DNA of 64,000 nt. Source: Chryseobacterium angstadtii. Its GTDB lineage: Bacteria; Bacteroidota; Bacteroidia; Flavobacteriales; Weeksellaceae. Location of the stretch: contig NZ_LFND01000003.1 of assembly GCF_001045465.1 (NCBI RefSeq), positions 1,160,031 through 1,224,030 on the forward strand, given 5' to 3'. Position 1 is the stretch's first letter. Every line of letters begins with the position of its first letter. Shown here one piece after another: positions 9,392 through 19,028 of this stretch. Both the position numbers and the translations under genes were made by a program. The notes under the pieces are model-generated. The model did no database searches. It was not told the DNA's origin and worked only from the letters and a program-made list of their open reading frames with translations.

Positions 9392-10972
9392 TTATTGAAT
9401 CAGTTTTTTTATTTCTTCAAGATCATCTATTTCGTCAACCGTTTTATCTTTCCTCCATCTCAGAATTCTTGGAAATCTCAGGGCAACACCGCTTTTATGC
9501 CTGCTGCTGAAACCTATTCCTTCAAAAGCGATTTCAAAAACCAGTTCTGCTTTCACCGTACGTACAGGCCCAAACTTTTCAATGGCGTTTTTATTGACGA
9601 ATTTACTGACTTCCATAATTTCTTTGTCGGTAAGCCCAGAATACGCCTTTGCTATGGTCACCAGAGTATCTCCGTTTTTTACGGCAAATGTGTAGTCTGT
9701 GTAATAGGCGCTACGTCTTCCGCTACCTTTTTGAGCATAAATTAAGACTGCATCAAGGGTAAGCGGGCTTACTTTCCATTTCCACCAATCGCCTTTTTTT
9801 CTTCCTGAATGATACGGTGAATCTTTCTTTTTCAGCATCAGTCCTTCACTGTTTATTTCCCTTGATTGTTCTCTTACCGTTTTCAGCTCTTCCCAATTCT
9901 CAAACCTGATCATCCGGGAAAGCTGTATATTCTGAGGAGCTTCATTCAACAGTAATTCTTCCAGCATAGCCCGCCGGGCTGCCATCGATTTTTCACGCAG
10001 ATCGGTTCCTTCAAGTTCCAGAAGATCATAAACAAAGACTTCAACCGGGATTTCCCCCAGCATTTTTTTAGTTAAAGTTTTCCTGTTTAATCTTTTCTGT
10101 AATTCATTAAAATTTAACACTTTATCATCCTTTACCGCAAGTATCTCTCCATCTATGACAAAGTTTCCTTTCATGGCCTGTACAGCTTCTCTGATTTCCG
10201 GAAACTGATCAGTCACCAGCTCTTCACCTCTCGACCAGATAAAGACTTCATCATTCCTGCGGATGATCTGCCCGCGAATACCGTCCCATTTATATTCTAC
10301 CTGCCAGTCTTCAGTATTGACCAGTTCTTCCGGTTCTTTTTCAAGAGGATAAGCAAGACAGAAAGGATAGGGTTTTGAATTATCGGGATTGACATTTTCT
10401 GCCGAAATAAGCTCCTGAAAAGAGATTTCCCCGGGAACCCACTTTCCCATAAGGCTGTGCATAAGCGTACTGGATTCCTGTGAAGAAAACCGGGTCAGTG
10501 CATTGATAAGGGTTTTATCGGAAACGCCGATTCTGAAACTTCCTCCCAGTAATTTATTAAAGATGAGACGTTCGGTATAATCCAAACCATTCCATGATTG
10601 CAGTACAAATTCTTTTTTTTCGGCTTCGGACTTATCTTTTAAACTGATAATATCCAACATCCATTGGGAAAGACTACGATCAATTTTTTCCGATGGTGGC
10701 GGAAGGATCAGTGAAATAGTTTCGCCCAAATCTCCAACCGAAGAATAACTTTCCTGAAACAACCAGAAAGGCAGCTGAGTGATCTCCAAAGCCCATTCTT
10801 TCATGTAATTGGTATTCACATTTCTTTTGGGTCTTTTTCCCGTAAACAATGCAATAAACCATACTTTATCTTCATCCGGAGCACGCTCCAGATAATCTAT
10901 GATAGCATCTATTTTGGCATTGGTTTTATTGGTAGTTTCCAAAGCATTGATCAAATCTGCGAAATGTTTCAT
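9392..10972 (-). CDS. ATP-dependent DNA ligase (ligase-associated DNA damage response type)
   Basis: A 526-aa ATP-dependent ligase. An N-terminal DNA-binding domain (about 1-200) precedes the adenylation domain with motif I EYKWDGIRG; Lys228 is the predicted adenylated residue. Motifs DGEILA, EGLMLKK and WWKWK follow, then an OB-fold domain ending in FPRILRWRKDK. This architecture matches bacterial ligases linked to cisplatin and other damage response. It overlaps the exonuclease gene by 4 bp and is followed after 1 bp by the helicase, so the set is a single operon. It is separate from the NAD-dependent replicative ligase. Confidence 0.94.
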   Translation of the reverse strand: MKHFADLINALETTNKTNAKIDAIIDYLERAPDEDKVWFIALFTGKRPKRNVNTNYMKEWALEITQLPFWLFQESYSSVGDLGETISLILPPPSEKIDRSLSQWMLDIISLKDKSEAEKKEFVLQSWNGLDYTERLIFNKLLGGSFRIGVSDKTLINALTRFSSQESSTLMHSLMGKWVPGEISFQELISAENVNPDNSKPYPFCLAYPLEKEPEELVNTEDWQVEYKWDGIRGQIIRRNDEVFIWSRGEELVTDQFPEIREAVQAMKGNFVIDGEILAVKDDKVLNFNELQKRLNRKTLTKKMLGEIPVEVFVYDLLELEGTDLREKSMAARRAMLEELLLNEAPQNIQLSRMIRFENWEELKTVREQSREINSEGLMLKKKDSPYHSGRKKGDWWKWKVSPLTLDAVLIYAQKGSGRRSAYYTDYTFAVKNGDTLVTIAKAYSGLTDKEIMEVSKFVNKNAIEKFGPVRTVKAELVFEIAFEGIGFSSRHKSGVALRFPRILRWRKDKTVDEIDDLEEIKKLIQ

Positions 10973-12033
10973 GGCTCAGGGTTTTCAACGGTTTCTTTTT
11001 CAGATTCTTCTTCGTCTTCCCCAAAAAGTGTTTCTACGACATCTGCCTTTATTCCTATTTCATTTAGATACTTGGAAAAAATTTCAGTCTGTCCGTGGGT
11101 AACGTGTACAATTTCAGCTTCTGTGGCTTTTACTGCCTGCAGCAATCCTTTCCAGTCGGCATGATCGCTCATAGCAAATCCTGCATCTGCACTGCGCCAT
11201 CTTCTGGCTCCGCGCACCTGCATCCATCCGGAACATATGGCTGTTGCCGCATCCGGTATCTTTCTGATGATACTGCTGTCCAGCAAAGCAGGAGGAACAA
11301 TGACAATTTCATGCTGCACTTCTTTAGCCTTTTCCCTGAAATCAGCAGTTTCGTAAGCCGGAAGATTAATTCCAACAGATTCAAAAGCTTCGTTCAGTTT
11401 TCCGATAGAATAATGAACGTATATTTTTCCCAGACCTTCTACCGCTTTCATAATACGCTGAGCTTTTCCGAGTGAATACCCGATAAATACGGATGTTTTT
11501 GAATTTTCCTGATTTTTGAGAACCCAGGTCTGGAGTTTTTTATTGAGATCGTCTGTTTCCAGCCAGTTGTAGACAGGCAGTCCAAAAGTACTTTCTGTAA
11601 CAAACTCGTTACATTTTACCAGTTCAAAAGGTGTACTCAAACCATCTTCCTGAACTTTATAATCTCCTGAGATAACGGTAACATATCCTTTATACTCCAG
11701 TCTTATCTGCGCAGACCCGATAATGTGTCCGGCAGGATGCATTGAAACTTTGACGCCATTAAGGTTTACGGCTTCACCATATTCAACGCTCTGGCATTCA
11801 ATATCAATCCCAATTCTCTGATACAGGATGGGTTTGGTGTAATGATGACAGAGGTATTTTTTCATTCCCCAGCGGGCATGATCTGCGTGTCCGTGGGTAA
11901 TAACTGCCAGATCTACAGGTCTCCAGGGATCAATATAGAATTTTCCCTGCGGGCAGTATATTCCTTTTTTGGTGAATGTGATTAATTTCAATGGTGTGAT
12001 TGGTTTATTTTTTATATTCAAAAATCCAACCAA
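10969..12033 (-). CDS. Ligase-associated DNA damage response exonuclease (MBL fold)
   Basis: A metallo-beta-lactamase/beta-CASP-type nuclease of up to 354 aa. The metal-binding signature THGHADH (His47, His49, Asp51, His52) and HPAGHIIGSAQI are clear. It is the first gene of the four-gene repair cassette. The ATG at 12033 is in frame, but many homologues begin at the sequence KLITFTKKGIYCPQG; a TTG at 11991 would give exactly that start, so the first 14 residues are doubtful. Family members process 3' or 5' ends for the associated ligase. Confidence 0.92.
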   Translation of the reverse strand: MVGFLNIKNKPITPLKLITFTKKGIYCPQGKFYIDPWRPVDLAVITHGHADHARWGMKKYLCHHYTKPILYQRIGIDIECQSVEYGEAVNLNGVKVSMHPAGHIIGSAQIRLEYKGYVTVISGDYKVQEDGLSTPFELVKCNEFVTESTFGLPVYNWLETDDLNKKLQTWVLKNQENSKTSVFIGYSLGKAQRIMKAVEGLGKIYVHYSIGKLNEAFESVGINLPAYETADFREKAKEVQHEIVIVPPALLDSSIIRKIPDAATAICSGWMQVRGARRWRSADAGFAMSDHADWKGLLQAVKATEAEIVHVTHGQTEIFSKYLNEIGIKADVVETLFGEDEEESEKETVENPEP

Positions 12034-12154
12034 TTTAAAAGAATTTAATGATTTTATCTAAGCAGTAAGGGGAGATTTTCACTTTTTTATCAATATCAAT
12101 TGTTCATTTTTAAATATCTGGCCTGAGTAGGTTTAACTCTAGATTTAGAAAGGT

Positions 12155-12233
12155 GAATTTTGCTACGCAAGTGAAATGTGAAACTCTCAAACCCGGAACT
12201 CGTAATTCTCAGTATCTTAATTTTCTTAACCCG
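12155..12233. repeat. Intergenic word-repeat element, copy 1
   Basis: This stretch upstream of the exonuclease shares the blocks ATTTTGCTACGCAAGTGAAAT, GAAACTCTCAAACCCG, CTCGTAAnTnTCAGTAT and CTTAATTTTCTTAACCCGA with 26930-27070. The remaining gene-free region 12034-12303 holds only this element and the rpoD terminator. Confidence 0.6.
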
Positions 12234-12250
12234 ATACGAAATCATCAGAC

Positions 12251-12280
12251 AAAAAAAACGGAGCCTGAAAACAGACTCCG
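12251..12280 (-). terminator. Terminator downstream of rpoD
   Basis: Read on the minus strand, CGGAGTCTG / CAGGCTCCG pairs around a TTTT loop with one mismatch and is followed by eight T residues. It begins about 20 bp past the rpoD stop codon. Confidence 0.8.
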
Positions 12281-12303
12281 CACTTAATGTTTTTACGCTA
12301 AAA

Positions 12304-13170
12304 TTATTTACCTAGATAAGATTTAAGGATCTTACTTCTGGTATTGTGTTTTAGTCTCTTAATTGCTTTTTCTTTGATCTGACGAACTCTCTCTCTTGTA
12401 AGATCGAAAGTTTCACCGATTTCTTCTAAAGTCATCGGGTGTTTTCCGTTCAGTCCGAAGTATAATCTTACCAAATCTGCCTCTCTTGGAGTCAAAGTAT
12501 TTAATGCTCTTTCGATCTCAATCTGAAGAGATTCAAGCATTAAGTCTTTGTCCGGACTTGGAGATTCACCTGAACGCAATACATCATAAAGATTAGAATC
12601 TTCACCTTCTACTAAAGGCGCATCCATAGACAGGTGTCTTCCGGAGTTTTTCATAGATTCTTTGATATCTTCCTCACTCATGTCAAGAACTTCAGCCAAT
12701 TCTTCCGGAGAAGGAGGTCTTTCATTTTCTTGTTCAAGGTGAGCGTATGCTTTATTAATCTTGTTGATGGAACCGATTTTATTTAGCGGAAGCCTTACAA
12801 TCCTTGACTGTTCAGCTAAAGCCTGTAAAATTGACTGACGAATCCACCAAACCGCATAAGAGATAAATTTGAAACCTCTAGTTTCATCGTACCTTTTTGC
12901 TGCTTTCATCAGTCCTAAGTTACCTTCATTAATCAAATCGGGTAAAGAAAGACCTTGATTTTGGTATTGCTTGGATACAGAAACTACGAAACGAAGGTTG
13001 GCTTTGATTAGTTTCTCCAGTGCAGCTCTGTCGCCTGCACGTATTCTTTGTGCCAATTCTACTTCTTCGTCCGCAGTGATCAGTTCCACTTTACCAATTT
13101 CCTGCAAATACTTGTCTAATGAAGCAGTTTCCCTGTTGGTTACCTGCTTAGTGATTTTTAATTGTCTCAT
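12304..13170 (-). CDS. rpoD: RNA polymerase primary sigma factor RpoD (SigA)
   Basis: A 288-aa sigma-70 factor of the short form typical of Bacteroidota, lacking the long acidic region 1.1. Region 1.2 is [16 protein letters not shown], region 2 contains [12 protein letters not shown] and [15 protein letters not shown] (the -10 melting and recognition helix), region 3 includes [11 protein letters not shown], and region 4.2 is [20 protein letters not shown]. This is the housekeeping factor that reads the TTG/TAnnTTTG promoters seen elsewhere in the window. It is monocistronic, with its own terminator. Confidence 0.97.
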   Translation of the reverse strand: MRQLKITKQVTNRETASLDKYLQEIGKVELITADEEVELAQRIRAGDRAALEKLIKANLRFVVSVSKQYQNQGLSLPDLINEGNLGLMKAAKRYDETRGFKFISYAVWWIRQSILQALAEQSRIVRLPLNKIGSINKINKAYAHLEQENERPPSPEELAEVLDMSEEDIKESMKNSGRHLSMDAPLVEGEDSNLYDVLRSGESPSPDKDLMLESLQIEIERALNTLTPREADLVRLYFGLNGKHPMTLEEIGETFDLTRERVRQIKEKAIKRLKHNTRSKILKSYLGK

Positions 13171-13318
13171 CTATTTTTATCCTCAAAAAAGAGTTACTGT
13201 ATATTATACGTATGAAGAGGTACAAAGGTTACACCAGTTTTAATTATTTTTTAAATTTAAGTCCGGCACCGGATAAGAGTCGTCCGATTTCCGGCCAGAA
13301 CCCAAAGCTTTAGGGTAT

Positions 13319-13345
13319 AAAAAAAGCGGAACCGAAGCCCCGCTT
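13319..13345 (-). terminator. Terminator of the S1/P1 nuclease gene
   Basis: On the minus strand AAGCGG / CCGCTT forms a stem (13340-13345 with 13324-13329) followed by a T-run. It lies about 50 bp downstream of the nuclease stop codon. Confidence 0.65.
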
Positions 13346-13349
13346 GGAT

Positions 13350-13374
13350 GGTGGCTTCGAGTTCCTCAGCCACC
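13350..13374 (+). repeat. 25-nt hairpin repeat, copy 1
   Basis: GGTGGCT-TCGAGTTCCTC-AGCCACC: a 7-bp stem with an 11-nt loop. The same 25-nt word, with small changes, recurs at 18911-18935, 18996-19020 (reverse orientation) and 20817-20841. Confidence 0.75.
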
Positions 13375-13396
13375 AGTATTTTTTACAAACTGATGA

Positions 13397-14188
13397 TTAG
13401 AATAAATCGTTCAATAATTTGGCCAGTCTTAGCCCTCCGTAAAGAAGCTGTCTTTCCATAGTATCATTGAATTTGTACTGATAATCATAAGATAATTTTG
13501 ACCCGTCCGGAGTCTGCGCATAAATCTTATTGGCAATCTGATGAGAATCATATAACCAGTCTTCTACAGTTCCAGTCTGGATTTTTGCCACTTCATCTTT
13601 TGATTTGATATCCAACAGGCTGGCGTATTCTGTATAGCTGTATTTCTGAGAATCTACCAGTTTCCCGTCCCATACGGAATGAAGATTGGTTTTGTCCCCG
13701 AAATAGGTTACATTAATTTTGTTCCCACCAAGATCTTCAGCTCTTCCTACATGAAGCGGCTGGGCAAGATCACCCATGATGTGAATAAGGAAAATCAGGG
13801 CTATTTTTCTGTCTTTTTCAGAAGTTTTTTCGTCTTTGATCTGGCTCGACAATGTATTTATCTGCGTAAAAAGACTTGGACCTGCCTGCATTTTCAGGTT
13901 TTGGTCAAAAGCTTTAAAATCTGTCTGTGGATCAACATTTACATAATGCCATGATGAAGCCTGCTTCCATACTCCGGTGGTATCCGACTTGATGAAGTCC
14001 GGCCAGTTAGCCCAATAGGCAAGACGTTCTTTACCCATTATTTTTTTGATTTCTCTCCTTGCTTTCCCCGACAGATGATTTTCTGCGATTTCAGCAATGA
14101 TGCGGTGTCCCGTCAATCCCCATGCATAAGAATAAAGGGAAGATGAAATAAATGCTAAAATTAAAATTTTAGAATAAATACTTTTCAT
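13397..14188 (-). CDS. Secreted S1/P1 family nuclease
   Basis: A zinc-dependent, single-strand-specific nuclease/3'-nucleotidase. The ATG at 14188 gives a good signal peptide (MKSIYSKILILAFISS...SYA) cut just before Trp-Gly-Leu-Thr-Gly-His; in this family the mature N-terminal Trp is a zinc ligand, so the start and cleavage site support each other. Other metal ligands appear in FLIHIMGDLAQPLHVG and NLHSVWDGKL. An earlier in-frame ATG at 14245 would put 19 polar residues before the signal and is rejected. It is probably used for scavenging nucleic acids outside the cytoplasm. Confidence 0.92.
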   Translation of the reverse strand: MKSIYSKILILAFISSSLYSYAWGLTGHRIIAEIAENHLSGKARREIKKIMGKERLAYWANWPDFIKSDTTGVWKQASSWHYVNVDPQTDFKAFDQNLKMQAGPSLFTQINTLSSQIKDEKTSEKDRKIALIFLIHIMGDLAQPLHVGRAEDLGGNKINVTYFGDKTNLHSVWDGKLVDSQKYSYTEYASLLDIKSKDEVAKIQTGTVEDWLYDSHQIANKIYAQTPDGSKLSYDYQYKFNDTMERQLLYGGLRLAKLLNDLF

Positions 14189-14563
14189 TATAAATAACAT
14201 TTTACAAGCTGCAAAGATACGTCCCGGTTTCCGAACCTGTATCAATTATCATCAATTTCTCATCAGTCAAATGTTAATAAAATTTAATCTAAATAAAATA
14301 AATAAAGTATAAAATTCTATAACTATTAGAATTATAAGGAAGTTTATTGCGCAAATACCTCAATATGAGTTATGAAATTTACATTTTGCTCTTCTCACTT
14401 TCGCCCTGTTGAAAGCTGTATCACCGTATTTTTACGGAATTTGTCATGTAATATTCCTTTTGATGCCAATAAATTAGTATTTTTAGAAGAAAATTATTGG
14501 GAAAATATTTTTTCAAACTTATGAGATATATTATCTTTACAAGTCATAATCACAGGAAACACT
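14189..14563. other. Gene-free divergent region with small palindrome
   Basis: No supported reading frame. The only structure seen is CCGTA-TTTT-TACGG at 14424-14437, a 5-bp perfect inverted repeat that could be an operator or short hairpin upstream of tssG. No convincing consensus promoter was found for either neighbour. Confidence 0.35.
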
Positions 14564-15505
14564 ATGTATGAGAATAATATTGTAGACATGCATTACAATA
14601 AGCTGCAGACCGACTTCAAAGCTGAAGCTGTGGCCGTTAATCTTTTGAAATATCAACGGGCGGTAAGTAATATATTTATAGAGCGGATCGGGATCAACGA
14701 CCGTGCTTATCTGAAGGACATCAAAAGCATTTCGAGCAGTTATTTAGGGTTTGATGAGGAGGTTTTCACGATAGAAACCTACAGAGAAGGTATTTATGAC
14801 TATCTCCCGGAAGGTCTTTTTCATCCGCCTTCGTTAGGCGCTTCCAGAAAAAATGTAGATACGGTAGTACGCGAAATCCGAAAGCAGAAAAAAGTAGAAG
14901 AGGATGCCCGGAAATTTTTCCGTCCTTTTGAACTGGAAATATTTTTTACAGAAATCAGTTCGCTGCTTAAAGAATCTGAATTTGATATTTCGAGTGATAC
15001 GGATACTTTAATGGATACGGTAAGCGAACTCTGGCCTCTTATTAAAATGCTGGATGAGCAGAGTGCTTATATCTTCATCTATATTTTACCTTTTTTTCAT
15101 CAGATAAGAGGTGACAAACGATGGTTTGAAAGATGTATGACTGCTTTTCTGCAGGTGCCGGTAGAGGTTACTTTTGCCCCTAACATTATTGACAGGATTG
15201 AAAGAAATGACGATTCTATGCTATTGGGTAATTCAAAACTGGGCGTTACCTATATTCCAAGCGGAAAGCATATGGACGGACAACGGAACTGGGTAGTGAA
15301 TATCGGCCCGATTCCTTACATGGAAATGAAGAAATATATTTCCGGAAATCCGTTCAGAAATGTCCTGCAGGCGCTATACGATTATTTTCTTCCCGTAACG
15401 GTAGACGTGGAAGAGAATTTTATTACAGAAAAGCAAGAGTATTCTTTCAGTCTTGAGGACGACGAAAGAAATGCCAGCCGCCTCGGATACTCTACATTCC
15501 TCTAA
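14564..15505 (+). CDS. tssG: Type VI secretion system baseplate protein TssG (subtype iii)
   Basis: A 313-aa cytoplasmic protein. Its C-terminal third follows the TssG pattern: MLLGNSKLGVTYIP, then WVVNIGPIPYMEMKKYI, an alpha-helical stretch FRNVLQALYDYFLPV, and a closing SRLGYSTFL that matches the family's conserved LG...SxL ending. The length also fits TssG (about 300 aa) rather than TssF (about 600 aa). TssG joins TssF and TssE in the wedge of the contractile injector's baseplate. It heads a three-gene operon with tssN and tssK; the start at 14564 is the first ATG. The subunit identity is moderately sure because sequence conservation is low. Confidence 0.72.
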   Translation: MYENNIVDMHYNKLQTDFKAEAVAVNLLKYQRAVSNIFIERIGINDRAYLKDIKSISSSYLGFDEEVFTIETYREGIYDYLPEGLFHPPSLGASRKNVDTVVREIRKQKKVEEDARKFFRPFELEIFFTEISSLLKESEFDISSDTDTLMDTVSELWPLIKMLDEQSAYIFIYILPFFHQIRGDKRWFERCMTAFLQVPVEVTFAPNIIDRIERNDDSMLLGNSKLGVTYIPSGKHMDGQRNWVVNIGPIPYMEMKKYISGNPFRNVLQALYDYFLPVTVDVEENFITEKQEYSFSLEDDERNASRLGYSTFL

Positions 15506-15559
15506 AATAATTTATTATATTTACAACTACCAACAAAGTATAAATTTGAAAAGAAACAA

Positions 15560-16462
15560 ATGGAAATTTCTTCAGTAAAAGGTATTTTTTTAAGGTATAT
15601 TTTAATGCCTTTAATCGCATTGATTATGATGTTTATTCTGGGAATCATCAGAAGAAACAAACCTGCTATTAAAATTAAAGTAATTATCATATATCTTCTT
15701 CTTTGCAGCTTGTGTCTGGCTCTGCCTGGAATTTTTGGTTTTGCCGGAAATCTTTTTAATCCTTACTGGTATCTTATTGCACAGATTATTTACCTCATTT
15801 TTGGTATTATACACGTTAATTTACTGCACAGATATTTCAGAAAGCATATTGATTCTGTAGGAATGAGCATCCTGTTTGAATCCATCCTGTCTTTAGCGTG
15901 TCTTGCTTTCGGAGGATTCCTGTTTACCCTGATCTTTAACTTAGTTAGCAAAGGAGCAGGATATGCTGCAATGGCTTCTACGAGTATGGCTATCTTTGTA
16001 GTTCCGATGGTATTTTATTACTGCTATGTACAGTTTATCAGCATTCCATTTGATATTTACAAAACATGGAGATATTCTCCGGATCAGAAACTCCCGGATT
16101 TTGAAGGAGCAGATTTCGACAGATTAATGGTACTGAATGTGGAGCTGAGCAAAAACCTTGAAGATTCCAACAGATTCAGAATAAAAGCCAAAACACTTCC
16201 AACCGGAGTAACGTTCGGTGATTGGTTCTACAGGGTAGTGGACGACTATAATCACAAAAACCCAAGTTCTATCATTCACCTTTCAGATATTGAAAAAGAG
16301 CCTTATTACTGGATTTTTTACACCAAAAAATCATTCTTCAGCTTCAGAAGATATATAGACTTCGACCAGGATATCTCTACCAACGGTATTTCAGAAAACG
16401 AAGTAGTTATCTGCAAAAGAGTTATTCAGCATGAGGAAGAAGGACTACAAAGAAGATCATAA
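15560..16462 (+). CDS. tssN: Type VI secretion protein TssN (Bacteroidota-specific)
   Basis: A 300-aa protein with about six hydrophobic helices in residues 8-175 and a soluble C-terminal domain (about 185-300: GVTFGDWFYRVVDDYN, PYYWIFYTKKSFFSFRRYIDF). This layout and its place between tssG and tssK match TssN, which is found only in subtype iii systems and is thought to contribute to the envelope-spanning complex that replaces TssJLM there. It is 54 bp downstream of tssG and 27 bp upstream of tssK. Confidence 0.78.
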   Translation: MEISSVKGIFLRYILMPLIALIMMFILGIIRRNKPAIKIKVIIIYLLLCSLCLALPGIFGFAGNLFNPYWYLIAQIIYLIFGIIHVNLLHRYFRKHIDSVGMSILFESILSLACLAFGGFLFTLIFNLVSKGAGYAAMASTSMAIFVVPMVFYYCYVQFISIPFDIYKTWRYSPDQKLPDFEGADFDRLMVLNVELSKNLEDSNRFRIKAKTLPTGVTFGDWFYRVVDDYNHKNPSSIIHLSDIEKEPYYWIFYTKKSFFSFRRYIDFDQDISTNGISENEVVICKRVIQHEEEGLQRRS

Positions 16463-16489
16463 TCACAGAAAATTTAAAAAGTATTACAT

Positions 16490-17629
16490 ATGATACAGCC
16501 TATTAAACATTTTGCAATCAATTGGGTAGACGGGATGAAAGTTTCCCAGAGACACCTTAATGATCAGGATAATTTTTTAATTGACACCATCAGAGATTCC
16601 AGCTCACTTGGGATTACTACATATAATTACGGACTTCTACCCATATCTAACGAGTATACGGATAAAACCATTTTTGATGTTCATAATACAGCAACGAATG
16701 ATGTACAGCTTGTTATAAAAAGATGCAGCGCCATTACTATGGCCGGATACCGTATTGATCTTAGCGACAGGAGAGTGAGTGTGAAGTCACTTGCCAAATC
16801 CATGAATGAGGAACAGGCAGACGGAGAATATTACATCCTGATTTCTGTGAATCCTTTCGATAAAGTACCTTTCGGAGATATTGATCCGGAAGAAATTCCG
16901 CCACGCCATCCCAATGCGCAGCCGAATCACCATATCGAGCTTCTTCCTGTAACGTCGCTGAACAGCAGCTATTCCGGAGGAAATTATCTGATTATCGGAA
17001 AGGTAGACCTGAAAGCGAATATTGCACAGGTGGATTCTAATTTTATTCCGCCTTGTACTTCTATCCAAAGTCATCCAGCTTTACTGGATTATTATAGCAG
17101 CTATGCAAAATCCATAGGAAACCTGCAGCAGTATGCTTTTAAAATTATTCAAAAAGCCTCACATAAAAACCAGAATACGGCATTGGCACAGAATGTAAAA
17201 TTCCTGTGTACCACGATGGTGAATACGTTCGGAGATATGTATTTCCAGTTCAGAAATATTACACCGTGGCAGCCACCTGTATTTCTTATAGAGTCTTTTG
17301 CGAAGCTTGCTCTTCATCTCTATAATTCTACCCAGCTTCTGGTTCCTGCCGAACTGGAAGAAATGTTGAATTACAGTTTGGAATGGAGTGAAATTGCCCC
17401 TCATACATTACTGAACCAGCTTTCTATTGTAGCTGAAACCAATTATGATCACCACAACTGTGGGGAACCTTTGCTGTATATCCAGCAGATGTTACGCAGT
17501 CTTGAAATTATATTCTCTAAACTGAGTGAACTTGACTACATCGGGCAGAGAAAAGAAAATATTATTGTTAACGAACAGGAAGTTTCTACGAATACCAACC
17601 CGAAGAGAGGGTGGAGTGTTCTGGATTAA
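16490..17629 (+). CDS. tssK: Type VI secretion system baseplate protein TssK
   Basis: A 379-aa protein. The N-terminus has the TssK hallmark INWVDGMKVSQRHLNDQDNFL (quoted in part: the 'W.dGM...Hl..Qd' pattern), followed by the beta-rich shell region with YYILISVNPFDKVPFGDIDP and a helical C-terminal head. TssK links the baseplate to the membrane complex. It ends the tssG-tssN-tssK operon and is followed by a strong terminator, so no other T6SS gene is co-transcribed. The sheath, tube, TssF, TssE, ClpV and effector genes are not in this window. Confidence 0.85.
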   Translation: MIQPIKHFAINWVDGMKVSQRHLNDQDNFLIDTIRDSSSLGITTYNYGLLPISNEYTDKTIFDVHNTATNDVQLVIKRCSAITMAGYRIDLSDRRVSVKSLAKSMNEEQADGEYYILISVNPFDKVPFGDIDPEEIPPRHPNAQPNHHIELLPVTSLNSSYSGGNYLIIGKVDLKANIAQVDSNFIPPCTSIQSHPALLDYYSSYAKSIGNLQQYAFKIIQKASHKNQNTALAQNVKFLCTTMVNTFGDMYFQFRNITPWQPPVFLIESFAKLALHLYNSTQLLVPAELEEMLNYSLEWSEIAPHTLLNQLSIVAETNYDHHNCGEPLLYIQQMLRSLEIIFSKLSELDYIGQRKENIIVNEQEVSTNTNPKRGWSVLD

Positions 17630-17651
17630 TAAACGACTTCATAAAATACAG

Positions 17652-17680
17652 AATCCCGATAGAAATAGTCGGGATTTTTT
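17652..17680 (+). terminator. Terminator of the tss operon
   Basis: AATCCCGA / TCGGGATT stem (17652-17659 with 17669-17676) followed by T residues, 22 bp after the tssK stop codon. Confidence 0.85.
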
Positions 17681-17738
17681 ATGGTTAAAAACCCCTTGAT
17701 CTGCCTGTAAAAGGCATTTATAATTAAATTAAATAAGA

Positions 17739-18905
17739 ATGAACTTAGATATTATAAGAAAAGATACATTAGGCTGCACCGATAAAATATTTCTCAACAG
17801 TGCAGGAGGCTCTCTGATGCCGGAACCTGTCGTAAAAACAATGACTGACTATATCCTTCTTGAACAGCAGCATGGTGCTTATGGCGCTGCCGACCGATAT
17901 TCTGAGCAGATTGAACAATTTTACACTGAAGCTGCCAAGTTGATTAATGCTCAGCCGAATAATATAGCATTTACCGTAAGTTCTACAGATGCCTATGCGA
18001 AAGCTTTATCCAGTATTGATTTCAAAGATGGTGATGTTATTATTACAACCAACGATGATTATATTTCCAATCAGATTGCTTTTTTTTCATTACAGAAAAG
18101 ACTGAATGTTGAAATAATCCGTGTCAAAAATCTTCCTGATCATGAACTGGATCTTGAAGATCTGGAATATCTTATAAAAAAGCACGATCCAAAACTGGTT
18201 GCTGTCACTCATATTCCTACTAATTCGGGGCTTATTCAGAATGTGGAAGGCGCTGGAAAGATCTGCCGTCTTTATGATGTGCTTTATCTCGTAGATGCCT
18301 GCCAGTCGGTAGGACAGCTTGCTGTAGATGTTGAAAAGATGGACTGTGATTTTCTTACCGCTACAGGCAGAAAATTTATGCGCGGGCCGAGAGGAACAGG
18401 ATTATTATACGTTTCGGACAGGGTTCTGGAAAGAAATATGGCTCCGCTTTTTATAGACACAAAAGGAGCGGAATGGACAGGATTTAATGAGTACAAGCTG
18501 CTAAAAACAGCCAAAAGATTTGAACTCTGGGAAACTTCCATCAGTTCTATTCTGGGATTTACAGAAGCAGCCAAATATGCCACCGGAATCGGTTTATCTC
18601 ATATTGAGAGCTATAACAGAATTCTGGCAGAAAGTTTACGGGAAGGACTAAAGAATAAAGGGTTCAGAATTTTGGATGAAGGAAATAATCTGTGCAGCAT
18701 TGTTACGTTCTGCAATGCTGACGGAAGTATCGAAAGTATTTATAAAACTTTGAAAGATAATCATGTTTATTTTTCCGTAAGCAATAAAAGCAATGCCCTG
18801 ATTGATTTCACCTTTAAAAATGTTGAGAAGGCTATACGTTTTTCCCCGCATTATTTCAATACTTCTGAGGAAATTGAGCAGGTGGTAAAAATTTTGGGAG
18901 GGTAG
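17739..18905 (+). CDS. Class V aminotransferase-fold PLP-dependent enzyme
   Basis: A 388-aa fold-type I PLP enzyme. FLNSAGGSLMP starts the fold, LVDACQSVGQ carries the PLP-ring Asp186, and FLTATGRKFMRGPRGTG holds the predicted Schiff-base Lys212. The RGPRGTG segment resembles isopenicillin-N epimerase/EgtE-like and cysteine desulfurase-like members rather than true IscS (no active-site Cys loop is obvious). It is monocistronic between two hairpins. The reaction cannot be assigned; lyase, epimerase or desulfurase are possible. Confidence 0.85.
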   Translation: MNLDIIRKDTLGCTDKIFLNSAGGSLMPEPVVKTMTDYILLEQQHGAYGAADRYSEQIEQFYTEAAKLINAQPNNIAFTVSSTDAYAKALSSIDFKDGDVIITTNDDYISNQIAFFSLQKRLNVEIIRVKNLPDHELDLEDLEYLIKKHDPKLVAVTHIPTNSGLIQNVEGAGKICRLYDVLYLVDACQSVGQLAVDVEKMDCDFLTATGRKFMRGPRGTGLLYVSDRVLERNMAPLFIDTKGAEWTGFNEYKLLKTAKRFELWETSISSILGFTEAAKYATGIGLSHIESYNRILAESLREGLKNKGFRILDEGNNLCSIVTFCNADGSIESIYKTLKDNHVYFSVSNKSNALIDFTFKNVEKAIRFSPHYFNTSEEIEQVVKILGG

Positions 18906-18908
18906 GAT

Positions 18909-18937
18909 CTGGTGGCTTCGGGAGCCTCAGCCACCAG
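18909..18937 (+). repeat. 25-nt hairpin repeat, copy 2
   Basis: CTGGTGGCT ... AGCCACCAG, a 9-bp stem that includes the 25-nt core at 18911-18935. It starts 4 bp after the stop codon of the class V enzyme and may end its transcript, although no T-run follows. Confidence 0.75.
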
Positions 18938-18995
18938 CTTGAATGATGGCACAAAAGAATAATGATTTCTTACAGCTCAACTGTAACATATTATC

Positions 18996-19020
18996 GGTGG
19001 CTGAGGCCCTCGAAGCCACC
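18996..19020 (-). repeat. 25-nt hairpin repeat, copy 3 (inverted)
   Basis: The reverse complement reads GGTGGCT-TCGAGGGCCTC-AGCCACC. It lies 8 bp past the stop codon of the DtxR-type gene, facing copy 2 across a convergent gene junction. Confidence 0.75.
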
Positions 19021-19028
19021 AAGAATTA

